From JAIRTY01 sp050257395 (GTDB taxonomy: Bacteria > Actinomycetota > Actinomycetes > Streptosporangiales > Streptosporangiaceae), in contig JBLMWU010000335.1 in assembly GCA_050257395.1 (NCBI GenBank), forward strand, positions 1-17,783: 17,783 bases of DNA. Direction: 5' to 3'. How positions within the stretch are numbered: the stretch's first letter is position 1; each line of letters starts with the position of its first letter. The translations under genes and the position numbers were made by a program. Of the stretch, positions 1 to 6,407 are shown piece by piece. The notes under the pieces are model-generated. The model was given only the letters and a program-made list of their open reading frames with translations. It made no database searches and had not been told where the DNA came from.

Positions 1-76
1 CCAGGTGGCCGGCGCGGGCCAGCCGCGCCGCCATCGGTGCGCCCATCGCGCCCAGCCCCAGCCAGCCGGTCCGCAT
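1..76 (-). CDS. NAD(P)-dependent 2-hydroxyacid/L-threonate dehydrogenase family protein, N-terminal fragment
   Basis: Only the first 25 codons are inside the window; the gene runs off the left edge. They encode MRTGWLGLGAMGAPMAARLA followed by RAGHL, the N-terminal Rossmann dinucleotide-binding strand and glycine-rich loop (GLGAMGxPMA) of the 3-hydroxyisobutyrate dehydrogenase / 6-phosphogluconate dehydrogenase-like family. The ATG overlaps the stop of the upstream kinase gene by one base (TGATG), so the two are translationally coupled. Family members beside OtnK-type kinases are commonly L-threonate (LtnD) or D-glycerate-type dehydrogenases that oxidise the C2 hydroxyl of a four-carbon acid. 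That specific role is inferred from the neighbour, because no substrate-binding or catalytic residues are visible here. Confidence 0.8.
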   Translation of the reverse strand, partial: MRTGWLGLGAMGAPMAARLARAGHL

Positions 77-1527
77 CAGGATCCCTCCTGCTCGCCGTTG
101 AGTATCGCCACGACCTGCCGCAGGGTCTGGTCGTCGCCGACGTTGCCGGCGAAGACGACGTACGGCATGCCGATCGCCGCGGCGGCCGCGTCCACCGGCC
201 GCAGCACCGAGATCAGCCCGGGAAACAGCTGCCCGGTCACCTCGGCCCGCCGGATGCCCAGCCCGTGCACCGCGACGTCGTGGGAGGTGATGCCGCCTTT
301 CGCCACGACCCAGGCGGGCTGCCCGGCCAGCGCCGCCCGGACGGCCCTGGCCAGGCCCGCGGACACCCGGCGGGCCACCCCCAGGCTGCCGGCCCCGCTG
401 CCCGCCACCACCGTGCGGCTGGTGTACAGCAGGACGTCCGAGTGGGCCAGCGCCGCTGCGGCCCGGGCCCCGGCGTCAGACACCACGCCGTCGGCGCCGG
501 CCGCCACGGCGGCGGCGTCGAGCTCGATGCTGACGGCCCGGCCGGCCGCCTGCAGCGCAGCCACCTGGCGGCTGGTGGTGCTGACGTGCGAGCCGACCAC
601 GACCAGGCCGTGCCCGGCGTGCCCGGCAGAGGGGACGATGCCCGGGCCCCGCAGCGGCGGCCTGGGCTCCAGGCCGCTCAGCGCCCGCACGAACGACGGG
701 CCCGTCCGGAACAGGAACGACCTGCCCTCCCGCTCGGCCAGCAGCACGCCGCAGGCCACCGCTTCCAGGTCGGAGTACTCGGTGGCGTTGACGGCCACCC
801 ACGCCCCGTCCCGCACCGCGGCCAGCAGCTCGGCGACCCGGGCCGGGCCGCCGAGCCGGATGTCGGCCAGGCCGATACTGGCGACGTCCTCCGCCCGGAT
901 CGCGCCGCGGCTCTTCTCCGCGACGAAGTCCCGCAGGTCCGAGGCGGCGTAGCCGAACGTGGGGTCCCGCGCGTACTCGGTCTCGCCCACCGGGACCAGC
1001 GCCCCGCCGCCCCGGGCCCAGTGGATGTCTCCGGCGGTCAGCCGCCCGGCCTCCAGGAACGCGGGCACCAGCAGCACCGCGTCGAAGCCGCGGCCGGCCT
1101 GCTCCGCGCGGGCCGCCCGCAGCGCCGCCACCTCCGCCATGACGTGGCCGCGCAGCGTCGAGTCGCTCCGGCTGATCAGCTGGATCCGCGCGCCGCGGCG
1201 CCGCGCCACCGACAGCAGGCCGCGGGCGGCGAGCGTGTTCAGCGCGGCCGCCTCCTGCTCGCCGCGGCTGCGGGTGTTGGTCAGCACGAAGCACGTGTCC
1301 GCTCCCGCCGCGAACGCGGCCTGGTAGGCGTCCTCTTCGGCGACCGTCACCACCTGCACGCCGTGGACCGACTGGGAGCCGGTCGGGTCGTCGTCGAGGA
1401 CGCCCAGCAGCAGGCCGTCCGCCTCGCGCAGCGCGCGGATCTCCGCCCGCAGCGGCCCGCCGTCCTGGCGGGCCGGCGGCAGCGCGGCGAGCACCTCCGA
1501 CGCGGCCGGCAGGCTGTCGCGCTGCAC
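76..1527 (-). CDS. otnK: Four-carbon acid sugar kinase family protein (OtnK/DUF1537)
   Basis: This 483-residue protein has the N-terminal signature of the family, LDDDPTGSQSVHG at about residues 44-56 (an Asp-rich acid-sugar-binding motif). Its C-terminal nucleotide-binding domain carries VVVGSHVSTTSRQ and the late GGITSHDVA...GLGIRRAEVTGQLFPG block. Family members phosphorylate 3-keto-four-carbon acids such as 3-oxo-tetronate or 2-oxo-tetronate using ATP in the cytosol. The chosen start is GTG at 1527, preceded on the minus strand by GGGAAGGG with about 6 bases of spacing. An in-frame GTG at 1566 (13 residues longer) lies a few bases after a possible -10 (TACAGT) and could be used by a leaderless message. 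The downstream dehydrogenase overlaps by one base and a DenD-type dehydrogenase diverges, so a role in D-erythronate/L-threonate use is likely. The family call is firm; the exact substrate is inferred. Confidence 0.9.
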   Translation of the reverse strand: MQRDSLPAASEVLAALPPARQDGGPLRAEIRALREADGLLLGVLDDDPTGSQSVHGVQVVTVAEEDAYQAAFAAGADTCFVLTNTRSRGEQEAAALNTLAARGLLSVARRRGARIQLISRSDSTLRGHVMAEVAALRAARAEQAGRGFDAVLLVPAFLEAGRLTAGDIHWARGGGALVPVGETEYARDPTFGYAASDLRDFVAEKSRGAIRAEDVASIGLADIRLGGPARVAELLAAVRDGAWVAVNATEYSDLEAVACGVLLAEREGRSFLFRTGPSFVRALSGLEPRPPLRGPGIVPSAGHAGHGLVVVGSHVSTTSRQVAALQAAGRAVSIELDAAAVAAGADGVVSDAGARAAAALAHSDVLLYTSRTVVAGSGAGSLGVARRVSAGLARAVRAALAGQPAWVVAKGGITSHDVAVHGLGIRRAEVTGQLFPGLISVLRPVDAAAAAIGMPYVVFAGNVGDDQTLRQVVAILNGEQEGS

Positions 1528-1620
1528 TCTGGACCCTTCCCGCCTCTCTGCGAACCGGGCACACACGTACGATCACTGTAGGTTCGAAGTCACGCGAATG
1601 GCAGCGCCCGGGGAGAAGCC
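1528..1620. promoter_or_regulatory. Divergent intergenic region between otnK and denD
   Basis: This 93-base spacer must hold the promoters of both sugar-acid transcripts. Candidate -10 elements are TACGAT at 1568-1573 on the plus strand and TACAGT (complement of 1575-1580) on the minus strand. No good -35 was found for either. The denD ribosome binding site GGGGAG sits five bases before its GTG. A TTCGAA palindrome at 1583-1588 could be part of an operator, but nothing else supports that. The GntR-type palindrome seen at 10130 is not present here. Confidence 0.35.
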
Positions 1621-2622
1621 GTGCCGAACGTGGTGATCACCGGCGGGGCTGGTTTCCTCGGCTCCCGCCTCGCCCGGGAGCTGCTGGCCGCCGGGTCGCT
1701 GGCGGTGGCCGGCGCCGCCGCCAGCCCGCTGGGCAGGCTCACGCTCGCCGACCAGGCGCCGCCGCCCCCGGACCTGGCCGCCAGTCCGGAGGTGGCGGCG
1801 ATCCAGGGCGACCTCGCTGAGCTGTTTGCGCCGGGCGGGGCGGGCCTGCCCGCGCTGGCCGCCGCGGACGTGGTCTTCCATCTCGCGGCGGCCGTCAGTG
1901 CCGGCTGCGAAGCCGACTTCGACCTCGGCATCCGGGCGAACCTGCGCGGCACCGAGGCCCTGCTGGCCGCCTGCCGGTCAGCCGGGACCGGGCCGGTGGT
2001 GGTGTTCGCCAGCTCCCTGGCAGCGTTCGGTGACTCGCCGGACCATCCGCTGCCCGCGGTCATCGACGATCAGACGCTGCCGAACCCGCAGACCAGCTAC
2101 GGGGTGCAGAAGGTCATCGGGGAGCAGCTGCTCGCCGACTACACCCGCAAGGGGTTCCTGCGCGGGCGGGCGGTGCGGCTGATGACCGTGTGCGTGCGCC
2201 CGGGACGGCCCAACGCGGCCGCGACCGGCTTCCTGTCCAGCATCATCCGGGAGCCGCTGGCGGGCCAGCGCGCGGTCTGCCCGGTCAGCCCGCGGACCGA
2301 GGTGGCGCTCGCCTCGCCGGCCCGGTCCGTCGAGGGGCTGCTGTGCGCGGCCGCGGCGGCGGAGGAGACCTGGGGCGGCCGCAGCGCCGTCACCCTGCCC
2401 GCCCTCACCGTGTCGGTGGCGGACATGGTCGCCGCGCTGGAGCAGGCAGCCGGGCCGGCCGCGGCCGCGCTCATCGACTGGGTGCCCGACCCTGTCGTGG
2501 CCGGGATGGTGCAGACCTGGCCGGCCCGGGTCCGCGCGGACCGGGCGGCGGCGCTCGGCCTGGAGCCGGACCCGGACTTCGGTTCCATCATCGCGCTGCA
2601 CCTGGCCGAGTCCCGGGCCTGA
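1621..2622 (+). CDS. denD: D-erythronate dehydrogenase (DenD), extended SDR family
   Basis: This 333-residue extended short-chain dehydrogenase starts with the NAD-binding motif ITGGAGFLG (residues 6-14), has the Ser-Ser pair at 131-132 and the catalytic Tyr160-x3-Lys164 (YGVQK). Several blocks match DenD specifically rather than sugar-nucleotide epimerases: AAAVSAGCEADFDLG, the PQTSYGVQKVIGEQLL stretch, RKGFLRGRAVRL, the VRPGRPNAAATGF block, IIREPLAGQRAVCPV and the C-terminal WPARVRADRAAALGL. DenD oxidises D-erythronate to 3-oxo-tetronate with NAD+; the kinase encoded divergently would phosphorylate that product. The GTG start is supported by GGGGAG five bases upstream and by the Rossmann motif beginning at residue 4. 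The gene converges on a GNAT gene with only 13 bases between stops. The call is based on remembered family blocks, not a search. Confidence 0.88.
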   Translation: MPNVVITGGAGFLGSRLARELLAAGSLAVAGAAASPLGRLTLADQAPPPPDLAASPEVAAIQGDLAELFAPGGAGLPALAAADVVFHLAAAVSAGCEADFDLGIRANLRGTEALLAACRSAGTGPVVVFASSLAAFGDSPDHPLPAVIDDQTLPNPQTSYGVQKVIGEQLLADYTRKGFLRGRAVRLMTVCVRPGRPNAAATGFLSSIIREPLAGQRAVCPVSPRTEVALASPARSVEGLLCAAAAAEETWGGRSAVTLPALTVSVADMVAALEQAAGPAAAALIDWVPDPVVAGMVQTWPARVRADRAAALGLEPDPDFGSIIALHLAESRA

Positions 2623-2635
2623 GGGCGCGGCCGGG

Positions 2636-3196
2636 TCAGCCGCTGGCGGCCCGGGCTTGCCACTGCGGCCGGGTGATCCGGTACACCAGCCACTCGCGGC
2701 CCAGCTCGGTCAGCGTGCCAGCGGGCTGCCAGCCGCAGCGCTCGAACACGGTGCGCATCGCCACGTTCGCCGGATCGGTCTCCGCCCGCACCACCTGCGC
2801 CCCGGCGTCGCTGAACAGCCAGCCGGTGAGCAGGGTCAGCGCCTCGGTCCCGTAGCCGCGGCCGCGCGCGGCCGCCCGCAGCCCGATGCCGATCTCGAAC
2901 GTGCCCGGCGGCAGCGGCCGGCCCGGCGGCACGAACGTCTGGATCCGCCCGATGGACACCCCGCCGGCGTCCACCGCCAGATCCAGCCGGCCGTCCACCA
3001 GCCGCCCCGAGTCCGCCAGCCGGGCCCGGAACCGCGCCTCGTCAGGCTGCACCGGCGTCTCGACCGGATCGGCGGCGGCCATCGCCTGCCACTCCTCGTC
3101 GATCTCCCCGGCGGTGAACGGCCGCAGCAGCAGCCGCGCCCCCCGGATCCGCACCGGGCCGCCGGGCCCGTCCTGCTTCCCCTGCTCCGCCGCCAT
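2636..3196 (-). CDS. GNAT family N-acetyltransferase (RimJ/RimL-like)
   Basis: The protein has 186 residues. The GNAT core opens with the strand RIRGARLLLRPFT (about 16-28). Motif A, which binds the acetyl-CoA pyrophosphate, is at AAARGRGYGTEAL (about 108-120). It is followed by ETDPANVAMRTVFERCGW (about 139-156), the conserved Asn-x-x-(S/A)-x-x-x-(F/Y)-E-x-x-G-(F/W) block. This order is typical of RimJ/RimL-type acetyltransferases, which acylate protein N termini, amino acids, aminoglycosides or other small amines; the acceptor cannot be deduced. The ATG lies seven bases downstream of a TACGCT hexamer (minus strand, 3204-3209) with no Shine-Dalgarno, compatible with a leaderless message. It is divergent from the lipid kinase and converges on denD. 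Confidence 0.88.
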   Translation of the reverse strand: MAAEQGKQDGPGGPVRIRGARLLLRPFTAGEIDEEWQAMAAADPVETPVQPDEARFRARLADSGRLVDGRLDLAVDAGGVSIGRIQTFVPPGRPLPPGTFEIGIGLRAAARGRGYGTEALTLLTGWLFSDAGAQVVRAETDPANVAMRTVFERCGWQPAGTLTELGREWLVYRITRPQWQARAASG

Positions 3197-3203
3197 GCCC
3201 CGA

Positions 3204-3209
3204 AGCGTA
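3204..3209 (-). promoter_or_regulatory. Candidate -10 element of the GNAT gene (leaderless)
   Basis: TACGCT read on the minus strand fits the actinobacterial TAnnnT -10 pattern. It ends seven bases before the ATG at 3196, so transcription would begin at or next to the start codon. No convincing -35 is visible. Confidence 0.3.
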
Positions 3210-3226
3210 TGCGGCGGGGCCGGTCA

Positions 3227-3256
3227 TTGACGCGGGCCGGGGCGGGCTGCGAGGGT
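3227..3256 (+). promoter_or_regulatory. Candidate promoter of the lipid kinase gene
   Basis: TTGACG at 3227-3232 resembles a -35 element, followed after 18 bases by GAGGGT at 3251-3256, a weak -10. It would start transcription about 35 bases upstream of the kinase ATG. It lies in the spacer between two divergent genes, where a promoter is needed. Confidence 0.3.
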
Positions 3257-3298
3257 GGCGCGCGTGAGCGCGTCCCGGCCCGGCTGCTGAGCAGCGGC

Positions 3299-4231
3299 AT
3301 GCCGGCCGCCGGGTTCGTCGTCAACCGCACCCGGGTCCGGGACGGGGCGGCGTTCCGGCGGCGGTGCCAGCAGGCGGCAGCCGCCAGCGGCTGGGAGCCG
3401 CTGTTCGCCGTCACCACCGGGGACGACCGGGGGCGGGGCCTGGCCCAGGCGGCGGTGGCGGCCGGCGCCAGCCTGATCTTCGCGGCCGGCGGGGACGGCA
3501 CGGTCCGGGCCTGCGCCGAGGCGCTCGCGGGCACCGACGTGCCGCTGGCGATCCTGCCGATGGGCACCGCCAACCTGGCCGCCCGGGCGCTGGGGGTGCC
3601 GTCCGGCCTGGCGCCGGCGCTGGCGACCGGGTTCGGCGGCAGCGACCGGCGGATCGACCTGGCCGTCGCCGAGGGGATGACCTTCGCCGCGATGGCCGGC
3701 ATCGGCCTGGACGCGGCCGTGGTCGGCGCGACCCCGCAGGTGTTCAAGGACGGGCTCGGCTGGCTCGCCTACGCCGGCGCCGGCCTGCTGCGGCTGCCCG
3801 GGCGGCCTAGCTGGTTCACGGTGCACCTCGACGACACCGAGCCGCTGGCGATCCGGGCCCGGTCGGTGGTGGCCGGCAACGCGGGCCTGCTGCCCGGCGG
3901 GTTCACCCTGCTGCCGGGCGCGCAGCTGGACGACGGCCTGCTCGACGTGGGCATCCTCGGGCCCGCTCACGCCGTGGGCTGGCTGCGGGTGGCGCACCGG
4001 GTGCTGACCGGCAGCCACCGCGACGACCGGCATCTCACCCGGCACCGGGCCCGCCGGGTGCGCATCACCGCCGACACCGAGCTGCCGCGCGAGGTCGACG
4101 GCGAGGTGATCACCCCCGGCAACTCGCTGACCGTGTCCCTGCTCAGCAGCGCGCTGACCGTCCGGGTGCCCGCCGCCCGGCCGGGCCGGCCCGCGGCGCC
4201 GGCCGGCGACCGCGGCAGCCGTTCCCCATGA
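3299..4231 (+). CDS. Diacylglycerol kinase-like lipid kinase (DAGKc / YegS family)
   Basis: This 310-residue protein has the DAG kinase catalytic fold. It opens with GFVVNRTRV, carries the ATP-binding GGDGT at residues 64-68, then PMGTANLAARALG (87-99), which corresponds to the conserved P-x-G-T-x-N-x-(F/L)-A block. A second beta-rich domain contains GLDAAVV and VVAGNAGLLPGGFTLLPGA...DDGLLDVGIL, and the C-terminal REVDGEVI block contains the conserved Asp-Gly. Relatives phosphorylate diacylglycerol, sphingoid bases or polyprenol-type lipids at the membrane face. The reading frame is open far upstream, but that stretch overlaps the opposite GNAT gene and has no family similarity. ATG 3299 is the only good start and is six residues before the first core strand; its ribosome binding site is weak. 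The stop codon lies inside a Zur-box-like palindrome serving the next gene. The substrate is unknown. Confidence 0.88.
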   Translation: MPAAGFVVNRTRVRDGAAFRRRCQQAAAASGWEPLFAVTTGDDRGRGLAQAAVAAGASLIFAAGGDGTVRACAEALAGTDVPLAILPMGTANLAARALGVPSGLAPALATGFGGSDRRIDLAVAEGMTFAAMAGIGLDAAVVGATPQVFKDGLGWLAYAGAGLLRLPGRPSWFTVHLDDTEPLAIRARSVVAGNAGLLPGGFTLLPGAQLDDGLLDVGILGPAHAVGWLRVAHRVLTGSHRDDRHLTRHRARRVRITADTELPREVDGEVITPGNSLTVSLLSSALTVRVPAARPGRPAAPAGDRGSRSP

Positions 4232-4243
4232 AAATCATTTGCC
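4229..4243 (+). promoter_or_regulatory. Zur-box-like AT-rich palindrome upstream of the translational GTPase
   Basis: TGAAAATCATTTGCC is an island of A and T in an otherwise GC-dominated window. It pairs at five of seven symmetric positions around the central C. It differs at three of fifteen positions from the 7-1-7 actinobacterial Zur box as I remember it (TGAAAATGATTTTCA), one of these being the central base. It overlaps the stop codon of the lipid kinase and the possible -35 TTGCCT at 4239-4244. No binding evidence exists; this is a motif match by eye. Confidence 0.4.
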
Positions 4244-4302
4244 TTCCCGCCCGGGGCTCTGCTGCACTCCTGAGGGACATCCGCCGGACCGGGGAGAGGT
4301 AC

Positions 4303-4413
4303 ATGCGAGCAGCGTTCATGTGCATCCAGACAGGAATCCGTTCCTATCTCGAGGACATGACGCTGCATGCGCACCTTGAACCTGGGAATTCTGGCTCATG
4401 TCGACGCCGGTAA
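4303..4413 (+). CDS. Leader ORF (36 codons) overlapping the translational GTPase start
   Basis: An ATG at 4303 follows GGGGAG (4291-4296) with six bases of spacing, one of the best ribosome binding sites in the window. The frame stays open for 36 codons (start MRAAFMCIQTGIRSYLEDMT, end at TAA 4411-4413) and overlaps the first 47 bases of the GTPase gene in another frame. The peptide has no recognisable domain. The same frame extends upstream to an ATG at 4228 that lacks a good binding site. Its position, together with the hairpin it covers, suggests a regulatory leader whose translation controls the downstream gene, as leader peptides do for several ribosome-targeting antibiotic resistance genes. 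Expression is inferred only; an alternative is that the strong binding site is coincidental. Confidence 0.4.
   Translation: MRAAFMCIQTGIRSYLEDMTLHAHLEPGNSGSCRRR
4309..4366 (+). promoter_or_regulatory. Leader hairpin ending at the GTPase start codon (candidate translational attenuator)
   Basis: The 5' arm GCAGCGTTCATGT (4309-4321) pairs with ACATGACGCTGC (4355-4366), giving twelve base pairs with one bulged T. The 3' arm ends at the base immediately before the ATG at 4367, and the likely ribosome binding site GAGG (4351-4354) is in the loop. A second small hairpin, AGGAATCCGTTCCT (4332-4345), folds inside the loop. The 5' arm lies inside the leader ORF, so a ribosome moving through or stalling on it would open the stem. 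Confidence 0.5.
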
Positions 4414-6352
4414 GACAACGCTGACCGAGCGGCTCCTTTATGCCGCCGGCGTCATCGGCGAGATCGGCAGCGTCGATGACGGCGGCACCCAGACCGACAC
4501 GCTGGCGCTCGAACGCCAGCGCGGCATCACCATCAGGTCCGCGGTCGTCTCGTTCCGCATCGGGGACGTCGCGGTCAACCTGATCGACACCCCCGGCCAC
4601 CCCGACTTCATCGCCGAGGTGGAACGGGTGCTGTCCGTGCTCGACGGCGCGGTGCTGGTGGTCTCCGCGGTGGAGGGCGTGCAGGCCCAGACCCGGGTGC
4701 TGATGCGGACCCTGCAGCGGCTGCGCATCCCCACCCTGCTCTTCCTGAACAAGGTCGACCGCGCGGGGGCGGACGCCGGGCGGGTGCTCGGCGAGATCGC
4801 CGCGAAGCTGACGCCGGACATCATCGCGATGGGCTCGGTGCACGGCGCGGGCACCCGCGGCGCGCGGTTCAGCCCGCACCCGGCGGGCGACGCGGGGTTC
4901 GCCGGACGTCTCACGGACCTGCTGGCCCGCCACGACGACGCGCTGCTGGCCGCGTACGTGGCCGACGAGACGGCGCTGTCGTGGCGGCGGCTGCGGCGCG
5001 CGCTGGCGGCGCAGACCGGGCGGGCGGCCGTGCACCCGGTGTTCGCGGGCTCGGCGATGACCGGCGCGGGCACGGCGGACCTGACCGGCGGCATCGCCGC
5101 GCTGCTGCCCGCGGCGCGGGGCAGCGCGGCCGGCCCGGTCTCGGCCACCGTCTTCAAGATCGAGCGCGGGCCGGCGGGGGAGAAGGCCGCCTACGTCCGG
5201 GTGTTCACCGGCACCCTGCGGGTCCGCGACCGGGTGCGCTACGGGCCGGACGGCGAGGGCAGGATCACCGCGCTCAGCCTGCTGCGCCCGGGCGGCGCGG
5301 CCCCCGCCGGGTCGGCGGCGGCCGGGCAGATCGCCGTCCTGCGGGGCCTGGGCGGTATCCAGGTCGGCGACCCGGTCGGCGCGCCGGGCACGGCCGCGCG
5401 GCAGCGGCACTTCGCGCCGCCGACCCTGGAGACCGTGATCGTGCCCGCCCGGCCCGGCGGCAAAGGCACGCTGCACGCGGCGCTCAGCCAGCTCGCCGAG
5501 CAGGACCCGCTGATCAACCTGCGCCAGGACGACCTGCGCGGCGAGCTCTACCTGTCCCTGTACGGCGAGGTGCAGAAGGAGGTCATCGAGGCGACCCTGG
5601 CCAGCGACTTCGGCATCGGGGTGAGATTCCGCGAGACCACGGTGATCTGCGCAGAGCGGATCACCGGGGCCGGGGAGGCCGCCGAGCAGCTGGACACGCC
5701 GGGCAACCCGTTCCTCGCCGGGGTCGGCCTGCGGGTCGAGGCGGGGCCGCCGGGCGGGGGCGTGGACTTCCGGCTGGGCATCGAGCCGGGCTCGCTGCCG
5801 GTCCCGTTCCGCAAGGCGGTGGAAGAGACCGCGCGGCAGGCGCTGGCGCAGGGCCTGCGCGGCTGGCCGGTGCCCGACGCCGTGGTGACGCTGACCAGCT
5901 CGCAGTACATCCCGCCGCAGGGCAGGCGCGGCGTGGCGTTCGACCCGCGGATCTCCAGCACCGCCGGCGACTTCCGCAGCCTCACGCCGCTGGTGCTGAT
6001 GAGCGCGCTGCGCCGGGCCCGCACCGTCGTGTGCGAGCCGGTGCACCGCTTCTCGCTGGAGATCCCGGCAGCCGCGCTGGCCGCGGTGCTGCCCGTGCTG
6101 GCGGCGCACCAGGCCCTCCCGCGCGGGCAGGAGGTGCGCGGCGGCGCGTGCGTGCTGACCGGGGAGGTCCCGGCGGCGCGGGTGCACAGCCTGCAGCAGC
6201 GGCTGCCCGGGCTGACCCGCGGCGAGGCGGTCCTCGGCTGCGCGTTCAGCCACTACCGGCCGGTCACCGGGCCGCCGCCGGGCCGGCCCAGGACCGACCA
6301 CAACCCGCTCGACCGCAAGGAGTACCTGCTGCGGGTGATGCGCCGGGTCTGA
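4367..6352 (+). CDS. OtrA/Tet(M)-family ribosomal protection translational GTPase
   Basis: This 661-residue protein is close to OtrA and Tet(M) in size. The GTPase motifs are AHVDAGKT (10-17), RGIT (52-55), DTPGH (74-78) and NKVD (128-131). EF-G-like domains follow, with diagnostic blocks such as LYGEVQKEVIEATLASDFGI, GVDFRLGIEPGSLPVPFRKA, DFRSLTPLVLMSALRRA and the C-terminal RPRTDHNPLDRKEYLLRV, all OtrA-like and unlike housekeeping EF-G. Such proteins bind the 70S ribosome, hydrolyse GTP and dislodge tetracycline. The domain IV tip is different here: the SPVST-type loop is replaced by a longer segment, Y514 to F536 (QYIPPQGRRGVAFDPRISST followed by AGDF). Tetracycline resistance is therefore uncertain and another ribosome ligand is possible. 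The start is preceded by a leader ORF, a hairpin and a Zur-like site. The gene converges on the aminopeptidase gene. Confidence 0.85.
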   Translation: MRTLNLGILAHVDAGKTTLTERLLYAAGVIGEIGSVDDGGTQTDTLALERQRGITIRSAVVSFRIGDVAVNLIDTPGHPDFIAEVERVLSVLDGAVLVVSAVEGVQAQTRVLMRTLQRLRIPTLLFLNKVDRAGADAGRVLGEIAAKLTPDIIAMGSVHGAGTRGARFSPHPAGDAGFAGRLTDLLARHDDALLAAYVADETALSWRRLRRALAAQTGRAAVHPVFAGSAMTGAGTADLTGGIAALLPAARGSAAGPVSATVFKIERGPAGEKAAYVRVFTGTLRVRDRVRYGPDGEGRITALSLLRPGGAAPAGSAAAGQIAVLRGLGGIQVGDPVGAPGTAARQRHFAPPTLETVIVPARPGGKGTLHAALSQLAEQDPLINLRQDDLRGELYLSLYGEVQKEVIEATLASDFGIGVRFRETTVICAERITGAGEAAEQLDTPGNPFLAGVGLRVEAGPPGGGVDFRLGIEPGSLPVPFRKAVEETARQALAQGLRGWPVPDAVVTLTSSQYIPPQGRRGVAFDPRISSTAGDFRSLTPLVLMSALRRARTVVCEPVHRFSLEIPAAALAAVLPVLAAHQALPRGQEVRGGACVLTGEVPAARVHSLQQRLPGLTRGEAVLGCAFSHYRPVTGPPPGRPRTDHNPLDRKEYLLRVMRRV

Positions 6353-6381
6353 GCCACGGCCTATCGCCCGCCGCGGATTCC

Positions 6382-6402
6382 GCCCCGCGGGTACCGCGGG
6401 GC
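6382..6402. terminator. Shared hairpin terminator between convergent GTPase and aminopeptidase genes
   Basis: GCCCCGCGG, loop GTA, CCGCGGGGC: nine perfect base pairs with a three-base loop. It lies in the 55-base gap between two convergent stop codons (6352 and 6408). It has no T tract, as is common for actinobacterial terminators, and could act on both strands. Confidence 0.6.
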
Positions 6403-6407
6403 AGCGG

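Noticed and set aside
37..1581. 514-codon plus-strand frame opposite otnK
   Set aside because: The opposite strand encodes clear OtnK motifs; this frame has the typical Arg/Gly/Ala-rich composition of a shadow frame.
3264..3290. Eight-codon GTG mini-ORF before the lipid kinase
   Set aside because: It lies at a plausible transcription start, but is too short, has no ribosome binding site and no structure linked to the kinase start; chance is the simpler explanation.
2657..3298. Long upstream extension of the lipid kinase frame
   Set aside because: It overlaps a convincing GNAT gene on the other strand and shows no kinase-family similarity before ATG 3299.
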